From JAJCYL01 sp040222875 (GTDB lineage Bacteria > Bacteroidota > Bacteroidia > Cytophagales > Cyclobacteriaceae), in NCBI GenBank assembly GCA_040222875.1, contig JAVKCG010000039.1, forward strand, positions 62,001 to 126,000: a stretch of DNA of 64,000 nucleotides. The letters run 5' to 3'. Under the pieces are notes generated by a model. The model was not told the DNA's origin, searched no databases, and saw only the letters and a list, made by a program, of their open reading frames with translations. The first letter of the stretch is position 1, and the number at the start of each line of letters is the position of its first letter. A program made the position numbers and the translations under genes. Below, piece by piece: positions 27,167 to 36,334 of this stretch.

Positions 27167-29530
27167 TTAATTAGTTGCTCCCACCTTTAAAATGGCCTGA
27201 CCTGTTCCGGCAAGATCATTCCCAAAGCCGTGAACAATTACTTCAAAATCAGCGATAAGGTCGCCTGTGAAGAATTCTAAAGTTGCATTACCCTGGGCGT
27301 CAGTAGTTGCATTAGGGTTCCAATACATAATGTGCCTCAAATCTGGAATGCGGGTACTGCGCCTTCCAAGCTCATTATAGTCAGGAAACCCAAAGTCTTT
27401 TGGTTCTACAAAACCCTGATACGGCACAATGGTGGCGGTGGTACTGTTAGATAAATTACCGTCATTCGAGTTAATTTCGATGATTCCATTTTGGGCTATA
27501 GAACCATACTTCTCAATAGCTTCAAACGACCTAATCACTCCGATGCTTGCAATTGAAGATGGGTCTAAGGAAAAAACCAGATCGGTATCGTATGTTGGAA
27601 TTCCATCTAACATATACAAGGGTGGCCCTTCAAAGTTGCCACCAAGCTCAGTTGAAAATATTCTTGCTTCAACATCCTTCCTATTAGGGTTTTTCAGCGA
27701 AACACCCGGAACAATTTCCTTCAAGATTTCAAGTATATCAGATAGTCTTACATAGTCATCCAGATTGATGAGTTGATCATCAATATGACTGTATTTGCCA
27801 GCGTCACCGTCAGCGTTTTCATCCGCATCAATTGGTTTTTCTTCATAGAAATTAAATGAAGTTAGAATGCTTTGTAATCCTGGTGAATCCATATCCCTTT
27901 TCATATCGATAATCGGAAACTGGCCAGTCGTATTATTATTGATCCCCGCAGGCACTTCAAGTGTGTAATCCATTGTGTTTTTGTCCCAACCTTCAAAACT
28001 CAAGAAAGCAATGTCGCTGCCTGTAAAATCTGGAAATGGGATGTAAAACTCACCGTCATCGTTAGTGCCATATTCCGCTAACAACTCATTTTCAACAAGA
28101 ATTACCGCCACTCTTTTGTCGATCAATGGTTGCTGGCTCTCTTTTTCAAAAGCCTTACCCCGAAGCCATAAAAATTTCTCATTGGCGTATTTCTGATGAG
28201 GAATGTTTCCAGTCAAAATATTATTCCAGTTCAATTTTTGCCACTTCTTCGAAAGCAGCAAATTGTCCAGATTCTTCAGCACTTCTTCATCCTGCAAATC
28301 AGTGTATTGTTCTTTGTTGGTTACATAACCTTCAATATCAGAGAACAAATTCAGATAGTTGTTTACACCCTGATAACCCGATGTTGTTTGCCGTTGATCA
28401 GAAACTGAAATTGAAAAATTGCCCTCAACTGGGGCGCCTGTTGCATCCTTAATATTGAGCTCCACAATGGCCTTTTCCCGCCTTTGATAACTGGTTTCAC
28501 TTAAGCTCACTTTGTATCGTAGGGTTGGCTCAGGTACATAGTACAATCTTTCGGCTGCTACTGCACCATTATCACTTATAAGCGCAATATTTAATAAACC
28601 AGTTGGTAAATCAGACCTTGGTATTGTGGCCACAAATCCCCGCCTTCTCAAATCCGGTTCTACTGTAAGTACTTCAAAATTGCCAGATTGAATGATCAGG
28701 TAGTGTTGTGAATTATTGGACCTTAAAAACTCACGATTGGCTTGAACATTTATAACCAATTGATCAGAAGCATTTTGATAGGTCAGCAAGTTCACACCAT
28801 TCCTATTTACAGAGGGAAAGTCGAATTGTTTACTGCCGGTTTCGAAGGTATATGACGCATTAGCCAGTGGGGAGAAAAAAACAGACCCAATGCCCATATC
28901 GTTGGTCTGTAGCTCTGCTACTACCGTTCCTTGTTGATCTTTTACAACTCCAGATACGCTACCTCCAACTCCATTTTCATCAAGCACCTCTATGCCAACC
29001 TTGTTAGGGATACCTGCCACAAATTTTCCACCCTCTGGAAAGAAATTCACTTTGTCAGTATTCTGAAACCGGGGCTCCATTGGCACATTGGCAGCATGTG
29101 TATCGGTAATTTGCACCTGGTCATAGAAAAAATAGTCCTCACCAAAATTTCTCATATAGAGTGTATAGGCCCTGAGTAAATATGAACCTGATCTAAGGGT
29201 ATCTGAAATTTCGAAGTAACCATCAGCAAAGCCCTTGGACACCCTTGATTTTGTCCGATAAATCTCATTTGTTTCCTGATGAATGAGCTCAGTATAAACT
29301 ATCCTGCTTGACTGGTTTGGCTGGTTAGTCATACCATCAACCAAATACGCTTTATACCAAAGCGTTTCCCCTTTGGCATAACGTTTCTTAGGATGGTGTA
29401 TAAATACTTTCTCTACCGGGTTTGAACGGTAATAATTCTCCACTTTTTGCAGAACATCCTGCAAAGAAAGTTGCTGAGCAGATGCTGTGAATTGAAATAG
29501 TACCAGTGTTAATGTCAGGTTCCTAATCAT
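27167..29530 (-). CDS. Secreted macroglobulin-like (MG2) protein with a TonB-plug-like domain
   Basis: A 787-residue exported protein with signal peptide ending FTASAQ. The N-terminal half has the MG2/alpha-2-macroglobulin-like layout often found in Bacteroidota (WYKAYLVDG, SKGFADGYFEISDTLRSGSYLLRAYT, VGIEVLDENGVGGSVSGVVKD). A plug-like segment near residues 590-700 (VRLSDILEILKEIVPGVSL, PPLYMLDGIPTYDTD, IEKYGSIAQNGIIEI) resembles the gate of TonB receptors, but no barrel follows. A macroglobulin-type strand WNPNATTDAQGNATLEFFT is at the C-terminus. It is the last gene of the operon starting with the 36335-39031 receptor, 11 bp after the nearest DUF4249 gene, so it probably works on the same ligand or complex at the outer membrane. 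Confidence 0.78.
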   Translation of the reverse strand: MIRNLTLTLVLFQFTASAQQLSLQDVLQKVENYYRSNPVEKVFIHHPKKRYAKGETLWYKAYLVDGMTNQPNQSSRIVYTELIHQETNEIYRTKSRVSKGFADGYFEISDTLRSGSYLLRAYTLYMRNFGEDYFFYDQVQITDTHAANVPMEPRFQNTDKVNFFPEGGKFVAGIPNKVGIEVLDENGVGGSVSGVVKDQQGTVVAELQTNDMGIGSVFFSPLANASYTFETGSKQFDFPSVNRNGVNLLTYQNASDQLVINVQANREFLRSNNSQHYLIIQSGNFEVLTVEPDLRRRGFVATIPRSDLPTGLLNIALISDNGAVAAERLYYVPEPTLRYKVSLSETSYQRREKAIVELNIKDATGAPVEGNFSISVSDQRQTTSGYQGVNNYLNLFSDIEGYVTNKEQYTDLQDEEVLKNLDNLLLSKKWQKLNWNNILTGNIPHQKYANEKFLWLRGKAFEKESQQPLIDKRVAVILVENELLAEYGTNDDGEFYIPFPDFTGSDIAFLSFEGWDKNTMDYTLEVPAGINNNTTGQFPIIDMKRDMDSPGLQSILTSFNFYEEKPIDADENADGDAGKYSHIDDQLINLDDYVRLSDILEILKEIVPGVSLKNPNRKDVEARIFSTELGGNFEGPPLYMLDGIPTYDTDLVFSLDPSSIASIGVIRSFEAIEKYGSIAQNGIIEINSNDGNLSNSTTATIVPYQGFVEPKDFGFPDYNELGRRSTRIPDLRHIMYWNPNATTDAQGNATLEFFTGDLIADFEVIVHGFGNDLAGTGQAILKVGATN

Positions 29531-29541
29531 GATTTTATTAT

Positions 29542-30810
29542 TTAATCCGGCCAGAATGCTGGTCGGTTGGTAGTACTTGTCAATATTTGATTACTTAAAT
29601 TCCTACAATCATCGGGATATAAAAAATCCCCAACCCCCACTGGTAGCTGCCTTCTGGTAACCCAGCGACTTTTGGTTGATACCCCAGCAACTATGAAATA
29701 ACCCAAAACAATATCTTCCGGATCATCGGGGTTGGTAATGTTACTTATCGAAAGTGCTGGAGCTGTATCGAAAATTCCTCCGACATCGGAGATTTGCTTT
29801 TCTATTCCTTGATAAAACTGATAAGCTCCCAAATTCAATGACTGTTGCTCAACATTTAGGTATACCCTGTTCTGAAAAACAAAATTATTCAGCGGGATCA
29901 AAGCCGTTTCCTCAACAAGACGCTGGCCATTTGAGAGGCGGTCGTCTGATAAGAAAAGGTCGGTCAGTTCAAAATCTACCCAGCACCTTGAGCAGCATTC
30001 ACGCGGGATGTTGTAAAAGTTTCTTACTGGCTGGCTGCTATTCGGATTGGCCACATCTCCAATTACAACAAAACGTTCTGGTTGTGTAAAAGCGTCAAAC
30101 GTACCAAACACCCTCCATCTGTAGTAGTTTCTATTTTCAATTGGATCCTGGGTAACAGCTCTAACCCTCATCCCTAATTGTGTCGGCGGAGTTACGGGGA
30201 TGCTGGAACCCAATGAAGCTTCGGTACCTATTAAAAACCCACCTATTCCGTTTAATTCAGTGCGACGGACGACCGGCCCAAGATCATTAACAAAAGTGCT
30301 TGAGTCAACGCCAGGGAAAGCAAAATTGAAAATATCTAACGGATCAAGTGCTGAATTAATCTCGGTGTCAGCAAACTCGAAATCCAGGCTCACAGAGTCT
30401 AACTCGGGTACTGGTAGCATTTCATCAAATGTTGATTGATAAACTTCTCCAGTGGATGTCACTATAGAGAGTTGATACCTCTGCCCTATCTCGCCCCTAA
30501 TGCCATTCCCCGATAAATCGGTAGCGTAAAGGCCGGAAGTAACTTCAGTAAGTATTTCTTCATTCCCCTGTAAATCACTGATGGTTACCTGTGCATTTGT
30601 GGTTGGTTCAAAAACATCTGTCGACTGGACAATTGTGAAATCCAACTGTTCAGTTTTACTTAGTTTAATGTAATAAGGACCGGGGTTGTTAGTAATACCT
30701 CCTTCAATTACAAGCCGTGTAGCTGCACTAGGGATGTCTGGTGCGAACTCATTAATGCATCCGAAAAAAAATACGGCTATTAGTGAAAGAAAAGGAATCT
30801 GATACTTCAT
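29542..30810 (-). CDS. DUF4249 lipoprotein, paralogue 1 (operon position 6)
   Basis: A 422-residue lipoprotein with lipobox FFFGC (Cys18) followed by INEF. Shared DUF4249 landmarks: RLVIEGGITNNPGPYYIKLS near the N-terminus, GEIGQRYQLSI around 107, ENRNYYRWRVFGTF around 225, IPRECCSRCW (C272, C273, C276), DVGGIFDTAPALSISNI around 335 and PDDCR (C402). Function is unknown; the family is restricted to Bacteroidota and usually sits beside TonB receptors. Its ATG directly abuts the TGA of paralogue 2 with no spacer, so translation is coupled. Confidence 0.88.
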   Translation of the reverse strand: MKYQIPFLSLIAVFFFGCINEFAPDIPSAATRLVIEGGITNNPGPYYIKLSKTEQLDFTIVQSTDVFEPTTNAQVTISDLQGNEEILTEVTSGLYATDLSGNGIRGEIGQRYQLSIVTSTGEVYQSTFDEMLPVPELDSVSLDFEFADTEINSALDPLDIFNFAFPGVDSSTFVNDLGPVVRRTELNGIGGFLIGTEASLGSSIPVTPPTQLGMRVRAVTQDPIENRNYYRWRVFGTFDAFTQPERFVVIGDVANPNSSQPVRNFYNIPRECCSRCWVDFELTDLFLSDDRLSNGQRLVEETALIPLNNFVFQNRVYLNVEQQSLNLGAYQFYQGIEKQISDVGGIFDTAPALSISNITNPDDPEDIVLGYFIVAGVSTKSRWVTRRQLPVGVGDFLYPDDCRNLSNQILTSTTNRPAFWPD

Positions 30811-32088
30811 TCAATTTGACCAGGAATCAGGTTTGGTTGTACTGATTTTAAGGAAATCGGTGTTTAAAGTTCGGCAATCATTTGAAATTATAAATTCCTG
30901 ATTAAAGCCGCCATCATAAACCAAACTTCCTTTTGATTTAACATCTGAAGCCCAAAAATACCCTAACGCCAAATCATCAGGATCATCCACATTATATATG
31001 TTACTTATTAGCAGGGCAGGAGACCTATCAAACAAGCCTCCAACATCATTCTGCTGTCGCTTTATCTCGTTAAGATTGTTAAAGGCCACATGGTTTAATG
31101 AATGCTGCATCACTTCGATATAAGCCACATTCTGAAAAATGAAATTATTAAATGGAATAGCTCCTACCACACTGCAAATAGTATTGCCATCCACCAATCG
31201 ATCACTGCCAATTGAAAAAACAGGGGCAGTATAGGTTGCATAGCATTCACTACAACAAGATTTAGGAATGTTTATAAAGCTAATTGTTTGATTTTTGAAC
31301 CCACGGATTGTGTAATATTCTGGATACGAAGTCACCAAAAAATGCACTCTAATCGTCCACATATAAAAATTCGTTTCGCCTGGGGTATCATTGGTTTCAA
31401 TGGAAATAGTATAATGAGAATTCGGAGCATCAAACGTGTTTCCTGCACTTTCAGGAAAAATATCCTGAATGGGTTCAGTAGTGTAAGGAATTTGCCTGAT
31501 AAGATAAGCTGGCTCACCAATAAGTTCCTCCGGTATAACAGCAAGCTCTTCGGGATTAGTTAGAAGGTTCCCGAACCAGGCCAGTCTGTTGATTGCAGGG
31601 TTAATTGGGAAGCTGAATACTGATGGTCTTAACCCATCTGGAGTTGGAATTCTTCCAGATCTTTTTTCAACTTCAACCCTACTTACTGGTGCAACAGGCT
31701 GAATTTTTTGAGGTGTTGATTTGTAAATGGTTCCTTCATTTGAAATTATGGTAAGAATATAAGTTCTACCAACTTTACCCGTCATTCCAGAGCCGTCAGT
31801 GGCTGTTGTATAAACACCAGAACCAATTTCATGTAGAAACTCTTCGTTACCTAAGTCATCTGCTATTGACAGTTGCAAACCGCTAACAATGCTATCCTGA
31901 AGATGATTGGCACTAAAATCAAACCTGTGGGTATGAGTAACCCTTACTTGATATGGCCCAGGCTCCGTATTAATATTACCCTCAATCACAAGCCTTATTG
32001 GGGCATCAGCAAAGTCTGTCTCGAACTCAGAAATGCATCCAAAACACAACAGTAATAAACTTGAAACAGCTACGAGGTTATTTATCAT
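30811..32088 (-). CDS. DUF4249 lipoprotein, paralogue 2 (operon position 5)
   Basis: A 425-residue lipoprotein, lipobox LCFGC (Cys18) followed by ISEFETD. It keeps RLVIEGNINTEPGPYQVRV, GKVGRTYILTI, GETNFYMWTIRVHF, the four Cys pattern IPKSCCSECY (C278, C279, C282) with C405 in SNDCR, and DVGGLFDRSPALLISNI. It is the most divergent of the five in the motif: the Trp after the third Cys is Tyr and an extra Cys is present (GNTICSV). A 69-bp gap separates it from paralogue 3 upstream. Function unknown. Confidence 0.87.
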   Translation of the reverse strand: MINNLVAVSSLLLLCFGCISEFETDFADAPIRLVIEGNINTEPGPYQVRVTHTHRFDFSANHLQDSIVSGLQLSIADDLGNEEFLHEIGSGVYTTATDGSGMTGKVGRTYILTIISNEGTIYKSTPQKIQPVAPVSRVEVEKRSGRIPTPDGLRPSVFSFPINPAINRLAWFGNLLTNPEELAVIPEELIGEPAYLIRQIPYTTEPIQDIFPESAGNTFDAPNSHYTISIETNDTPGETNFYMWTIRVHFLVTSYPEYYTIRGFKNQTISFINIPKSCCSECYATYTAPVFSIGSDRLVDGNTICSVVGAIPFNNFIFQNVAYIEVMQHSLNHVAFNNLNEIKRQQNDVGGLFDRSPALLISNIYNVDDPDDLALGYFWASDVKSKGSLVYDGGFNQEFIISNDCRTLNTDFLKISTTKPDSWSN

Positions 32089-32157
32089 TCAATAAGGCCT
32101 TGGTTAATACCATAATACCTTACTTGTCGATCGGGTACAATTCTAAAAAACGTATTC

Positions 32158-33417
32158 TTATAAGGGCCAGAAATTCGGCCTCTCAGTGGTGCTATTAAAA
32201 ATCCCGCCAGTCAATTCACGGCAATCATCAGAATAAATGAAAGTAGTGGATGCTCCAGGGATTTCCTCCCTTGAAATGAAGGTTGATTTTGTTCTCACAG
32301 ATGAAACAACAAAGTATCCCAAAGTATAATCATCTGGATCATCTTGATTAACCAGGTTACTGGTTGCCAAACCAGGGGCGGCATCAAATAAGCCCCCAAC
32401 ATTGTTTATTTGTCGATCTATGTTCTTGTGAAAAAGAAATGCTTCTCTATTGATAGAGGCTTGCTCAACTTCAACATACAAGCCACGGTTAAATACCATA
32501 TTATTTGGGGCTATAGGGAAGAAGGCGGTCTCAACGGTAAAATTGTTCCCGTCAAAAAGTTGATCGTCAGATATAAATAAAGAGGAATGGTCAAATTCTA
32601 CCCAGCACTTTTTGCAGCAGTCTTTGGGAATGCTTACAAAGCGTGTATGCGCACCACCACCAGAACCGGACAATACAAAATTTTGTGGCTGAGTATTCAC
32701 CTCGAAGACGCCCCTTACATCCCAAATATAGAAATCGGTTGATTCGGCAGCATCCGAAGAACTTAATTTTAGTCGCAAACCCCGATTGGCAGAGTTATCT
32801 ACAAAAACGAAATGATCGCTGGTCAATACATCTGACAACTGTACAATTATTTCGCCTGAAACCCCGAACCATTCGGGGCCCACACCGATAACCTGAGAGA
32901 CATCTTCAACAAAAACATTGAGTGGATCAGTAATGAAAAACTCCCTGATATTGAGTGTTGATTGAGGTACAAACGGTGACATTATTTTCGTTTCTTCCTC
33001 TTCAAATTCAAAAAATAATGAATCTATTTCCTGCACCGGAAGCATTTCTTCCCAAGGAGATTGATACACATTGTTCTCCCCCGTAATTACGGTGAGTTGA
33101 TAACGCTTGCCGGTTTCACCTTGAATACCATCTGGCTGTGTTTTGTACAATCCGGGTTCCATTTCAATCAATGTTTCTGAGACCCCGTTTTCTTCAGCTA
33201 GTGTAACTACAGCGTTCCTGGCTGGTGCAAAAAGCGAATCTCTGAAGAAGAAGTCGATATCTTCCGTTTGGCTAAGCTTGACCGAATAAGGACCAGGATC
33301 ATTGGTGATGCGTCCCTCAATCACCAACCGTTTTGGTGCTGAAGGCAACTTTGGATCAAACTCAGTTACACATGATGCCAGAACAACGAGTAGGATTACT
33401 ATTGGAAAACGCTTCAT
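32158..33417 (-). CDS. DUF4249 lipoprotein, paralogue 3 (operon position 4)
   Basis: A 419-residue lipoprotein with lipobox VLASC (Cys16) followed by VTEFDPKLP. Family landmarks: RLVIEGRITNDPGPYSVKLS, GETGKRYQLTVIT, ESTDFYIWDVRGVF, IPKDCCKKCW (C267, C268, C271), NVGGLFDAAPGLATSNL and SDDCR (C399). It contains a Gly-rich loop GSGGGAH just before the Cys cluster that the others lack. Closest in the N-terminal 120 residues to paralogue 4, suggesting a recent duplication of that pair. A 110-bp spacer precedes it, long enough for an internal promoter. Confidence 0.88.
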   Translation of the reverse strand: MKRFPIVILLVVLASCVTEFDPKLPSAPKRLVIEGRITNDPGPYSVKLSQTEDIDFFFRDSLFAPARNAVVTLAEENGVSETLIEMEPGLYKTQPDGIQGETGKRYQLTVITGENNVYQSPWEEMLPVQEIDSLFFEFEEEETKIMSPFVPQSTLNIREFFITDPLNVFVEDVSQVIGVGPEWFGVSGEIIVQLSDVLTSDHFVFVDNSANRGLRLKLSSSDAAESTDFYIWDVRGVFEVNTQPQNFVLSGSGGGAHTRFVSIPKDCCKKCWVEFDHSSLFISDDQLFDGNNFTVETAFFPIAPNNMVFNRGLYVEVEQASINREAFLFHKNIDRQINNVGGLFDAAPGLATSNLVNQDDPDDYTLGYFVVSSVRTKSTFISREEIPGASTTFIYSDDCRELTGGIFNSTTERPNFWPL

Positions 33418-33527
33418 TGAGAATGAGTTTGGTGCTTTCTACCTATAAACAGGTGATATAACAGATTCCCCAAACCATTTACCAATAAAGAATCAATTTT
33501 TAAGAAAATATCGCTCAAGGGATCCTT

Positions 33528-34907
33528 CTAAAAGAAGTCAGGGCGGTTGGTTGTTGAGCTTAGTTGATTAGAAACAAGTGTTCTGCAGTCGTCAGGGTAG
33601 CGGAACGGGTTGTCCCTTAAAAATCTATTTTCAGCCTCCGAAGGGACTATTAATTGCCGCTTTATACTTACTGACGACGCTGTGAAATACCCAAGAACCA
33701 AGTCCTCTTCATCGTCGGGGTTGATAATATTGCTCAACAATAGTGCAGGGGCAGGATCAAATAATCCACCTACATCATCGGCCTGTTCGGCAATTGCATT
33801 AAAAAACTGATACGCTTGAAAATTCAAGCTCTCTTGTTCTATTTCCACATAAAAAGCCTGGTCAAAATAGAACTCATTGAAGTTTATGAATGAAAGGTCT
33901 ACTGATTCAGCAGCTCCGTCTTTAAAGGCATCGTTTCCAACAAAAAGGTTGGGGAAGGCTACAGTTACCCAGCATTGGCTACAGCAATCTTTGGGATAGT
34001 TTACAATCACCTCAAGGCCAAAAGGTCTTCTGCCTCTATGAATCCAAAATTGAGGCTGCGTATTGACACCAAAAATGCCTCGAACATTCCATTTATAATA
34101 GTTTCTTTCACCTGGTGGGTCTCGATATTCAGCATAGGCTCTGTAGCCAGTTCCTATGTTTGTCACAGATTTAACAAAAGGGAATTGCGTTCCCCAGCTT
34201 AGAATTAAGGGGTCACCTGGTAGAGGGTACTGACTCGTATCAATCTCGGCTCCTTGTGGCACCCAGGAGCCAATAATGAAGCCAGAACGGTCAAGTAACT
34301 CGTTCGGGGTATTTCGAAGCCTCAACCGACGTGTTTCCCATAGCCTATCAGGACCGACCGGCAATGAAAAATCTTCAGTCCAATAACCAACCCACGTGGC
34401 TGAATCCAATGGGATATCTAAAACTTCATTCTCCCACAAGAGAGGCGGTTGAGAGTTGCTTTCAGGCAGCACATAAATGCTATCCATTTCTACTGGAGGT
34501 AGAATTTCTTGAGGTATCGACTGATAAAAATTATCCTCTTGGGTAATGACGGTCAATTGATAAATGCCACCCACGGCACCTCTAATCCCACTGCCATCTT
34601 CGGCCGAACGGTACAAGCCGGGTTCGACTTCAACCAGGGTTTCTGAGTTATTCTCTGAATCAGAAATAATAACAACGGCATTTGAAGCAGGGGCAAACAA
34701 AGAATCAGCAAAGCTGAAACGAAGATCCTCTGTCTGGCTGAGTTTGACAAAATAAGGGCCAGGCTCTGTGGTCATTCGACCCTCAACAACTAACCTTTTG
34801 TTTGTTTGCTTAATGTTGGGGTCAAATTCAGTTACGCATGAGGCAGCAATGAATGCAAGCGGAAAAATTAATATTTTGAATAAAGGTTTGATCCGTTGTC
34901 TCATCAT
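33528..34907 (-). CDS. DUF4249 lipoprotein, paralogue 4 (operon position 3)
   Basis: A 459-residue lipoprotein with lipobox IAASC (Cys24) followed by VTEFDPNIK. Landmarks: RLVVEGRMTTEPGPYFVKLS, GAVGGIYQLTVIT, GERNYYKWNVRGIFGVNTQPQ, YPKDCCSQCW (C308, C309, C312), DVGGLFDPAPALLLSNI and PDDCR (C441). Longer than paralogues 1-3 because of an insertion between about 150 and 250 that includes several Trp (WENEVL, WVGYWTED, LWETRRL), perhaps a ligand-facing loop. Either of the two Met codons at 34907/34904 may start it. Function unknown. Confidence 0.88.
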   Translation of the reverse strand: MMRQRIKPLFKILIFPLAFIAASCVTEFDPNIKQTNKRLVVEGRMTTEPGPYFVKLSQTEDLRFSFADSLFAPASNAVVIISDSENNSETLVEVEPGLYRSAEDGSGIRGAVGGIYQLTVITQEDNFYQSIPQEILPPVEMDSIYVLPESNSQPPLLWENEVLDIPLDSATWVGYWTEDFSLPVGPDRLWETRRLRLRNTPNELLDRSGFIIGSWVPQGAEIDTSQYPLPGDPLILSWGTQFPFVKSVTNIGTGYRAYAEYRDPPGERNYYKWNVRGIFGVNTQPQFWIHRGRRPFGLEVIVNYPKDCCSQCWVTVAFPNLFVGNDAFKDGAAESVDLSFINFNEFYFDQAFYVEIEQESLNFQAYQFFNAIAEQADDVGGLFDPAPALLLSNIINPDDEEDLVLGYFTASSVSIKRQLIVPSEAENRFLRDNPFRYPDDCRTLVSNQLSSTTNRPDFF

Positions 34908-34938
34908 TCATAAGCTTTCAATGATCCTTGAGCCATTA

Positions 34939-36333
34939 TCAATTCGGCCAAAAATCCGGTTTCTCAACTGAGGCGTTAATTAAGCTATTTGCAAGTGTCT
35001 GACAATCATCGAAATACGTGAATTCATCAAGAAGTGCTGCGTCAATTGGGTCACCAACAAATGTCTTGAATGTTGACACAGCGCTAACGGTAAAATAGCC
35101 TAAAACCTGTTCATCAGGATTGTCCACATTGCTGATATTACTTATTGCAGTTGTGGGTGTTGAGTCAAACAACGACCCATTGCTGAGAGTTTGCTCATTT
35201 ACAGCCTCAAAAAACTTTAAAGCACCAAGTGAGACCGATGATTGCTCAACCTCCAAATAGAAGTTTTGGTCGAAAAAAAATCCGTTGATGGGAATAGTGG
35301 CTGTTTTGGCAAGAAAGGGCTTACCATCTGTTAACCTGTCGTTAAACAAGTGTATGCTTGGAAACTCAAACGAGAGCCAACACTGGTCGCAGCAAGATTT
35401 AGGTTGATTAAAGACAAACCTCAAAGCACCTTGTTTATTAGTTCCCATTCTTGAAAAGCGCTGGGGATTGGTATCAACCGCGAATGTGCCCTTCAAATTC
35501 CACTTATAATAGTTTCTCTCACCGGGAAGATCAGTTGACCGTATTTTGATTTCATACCCTTGTGTTGCTGGTTGCAATCCCGGGGCAATAGTAATATTTG
35601 CCAGTGAAAGGATGTCTTGCTGTGTGTAGCCCAGGTCAGCAAGTAGTCCAGCCATGATTTCAGATTCATCATTTAGCTGGGCATTATCGGCTGCGTTAAA
35701 CCAACCAATTAAAAATCCAGGCTGCCCTTTTAGCCTGTCTTCAACTGCCAAAACCTCCCATATATCAGGAACGAATAAGGCATTTACTATTTCAGCCCAA
35801 TTATTTTGGATTGGTTGTCCATTTAAGATCGGGTTTAAAACGGGGTTTGGAAAAACCGGTGGCTCAACGTTTATGCTTAATGGAACTTTTTCAATTTCAA
35901 CCGCTTCAATTTCCGGCACCGGGTTCATTCGCTCAAAACCGGATCTGTATTCTTTACCATCTTGTGTCTTAATAACTAATTGATATCGCTTTCCGACCTC
36001 TCCCTTAAAACCCAATAATTGTGTTTCGTACAATCCAGGCTCAGACTCAAACAGCCTGATTATCCTGCCTTCGTCATTCACTAATTCTACAAGGGCTTCT
36101 GTTGCCGGAGATGTACTATTGGGGGTAAACAACGCAGAATCGAAAAAGGTCTGGCTCTCACTAAGTTTTACAAAATGGGTAACAGCCTCATTGGTCAACC
36201 TGGCTTCTACTACGAGTTTAGTGTCGCCCAAAGGAAGGGTTGGCTCAATCTCTTTGAAACATCCAGTTAAGAGAAATGTGCCCAGCAACCCCATCGACAA
36301 TATCGATATTTTGATATTCGACAACCGAACCAT
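34939..36333 (-). CDS. DUF4249 lipoprotein, paralogue 5 (operon position 2)
   Basis: A 464-residue lipoprotein with lipobox LLTGC (Cys25) followed by FKEIEP. Landmarks: KLVVEARLTNEAVTHFVKLS (PGPY replaced by AVTH), GEVGKRYQLVIKT, GERNYYKWNLKGTFAVDTNPQ, QPKSCCDQCW (C314, C315, C318), LFDSTPTTAISNI and FDDCQ (C444). It starts 1 bp after the stop codon of the TonB receptor, so it is the receptor's direct translational partner and the likeliest candidate for a lid-like or ligand-capturing lipoprotein. This role is inferred only from position. Confidence 0.88.
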   Translation of the reverse strand: MVRLSNIKISILSMGLLGTFLLTGCFKEIEPTLPLGDTKLVVEARLTNEAVTHFVKLSESQTFFDSALFTPNSTSPATEALVELVNDEGRIIRLFESEPGLYETQLLGFKGEVGKRYQLVIKTQDGKEYRSGFERMNPVPEIEAVEIEKVPLSINVEPPVFPNPVLNPILNGQPIQNNWAEIVNALFVPDIWEVLAVEDRLKGQPGFLIGWFNAADNAQLNDESEIMAGLLADLGYTQQDILSLANITIAPGLQPATQGYEIKIRSTDLPGERNYYKWNLKGTFAVDTNPQRFSRMGTNKQGALRFVFNQPKSCCDQCWLSFEFPSIHLFNDRLTDGKPFLAKTATIPINGFFFDQNFYLEVEQSSVSLGALKFFEAVNEQTLSNGSLFDSTPTTAISNISNVDNPDEQVLGYFTVSAVSTFKTFVGDPIDAALLDEFTYFDDCQTLANSLINASVEKPDFWPN

Positions 36334-36334
36334 A

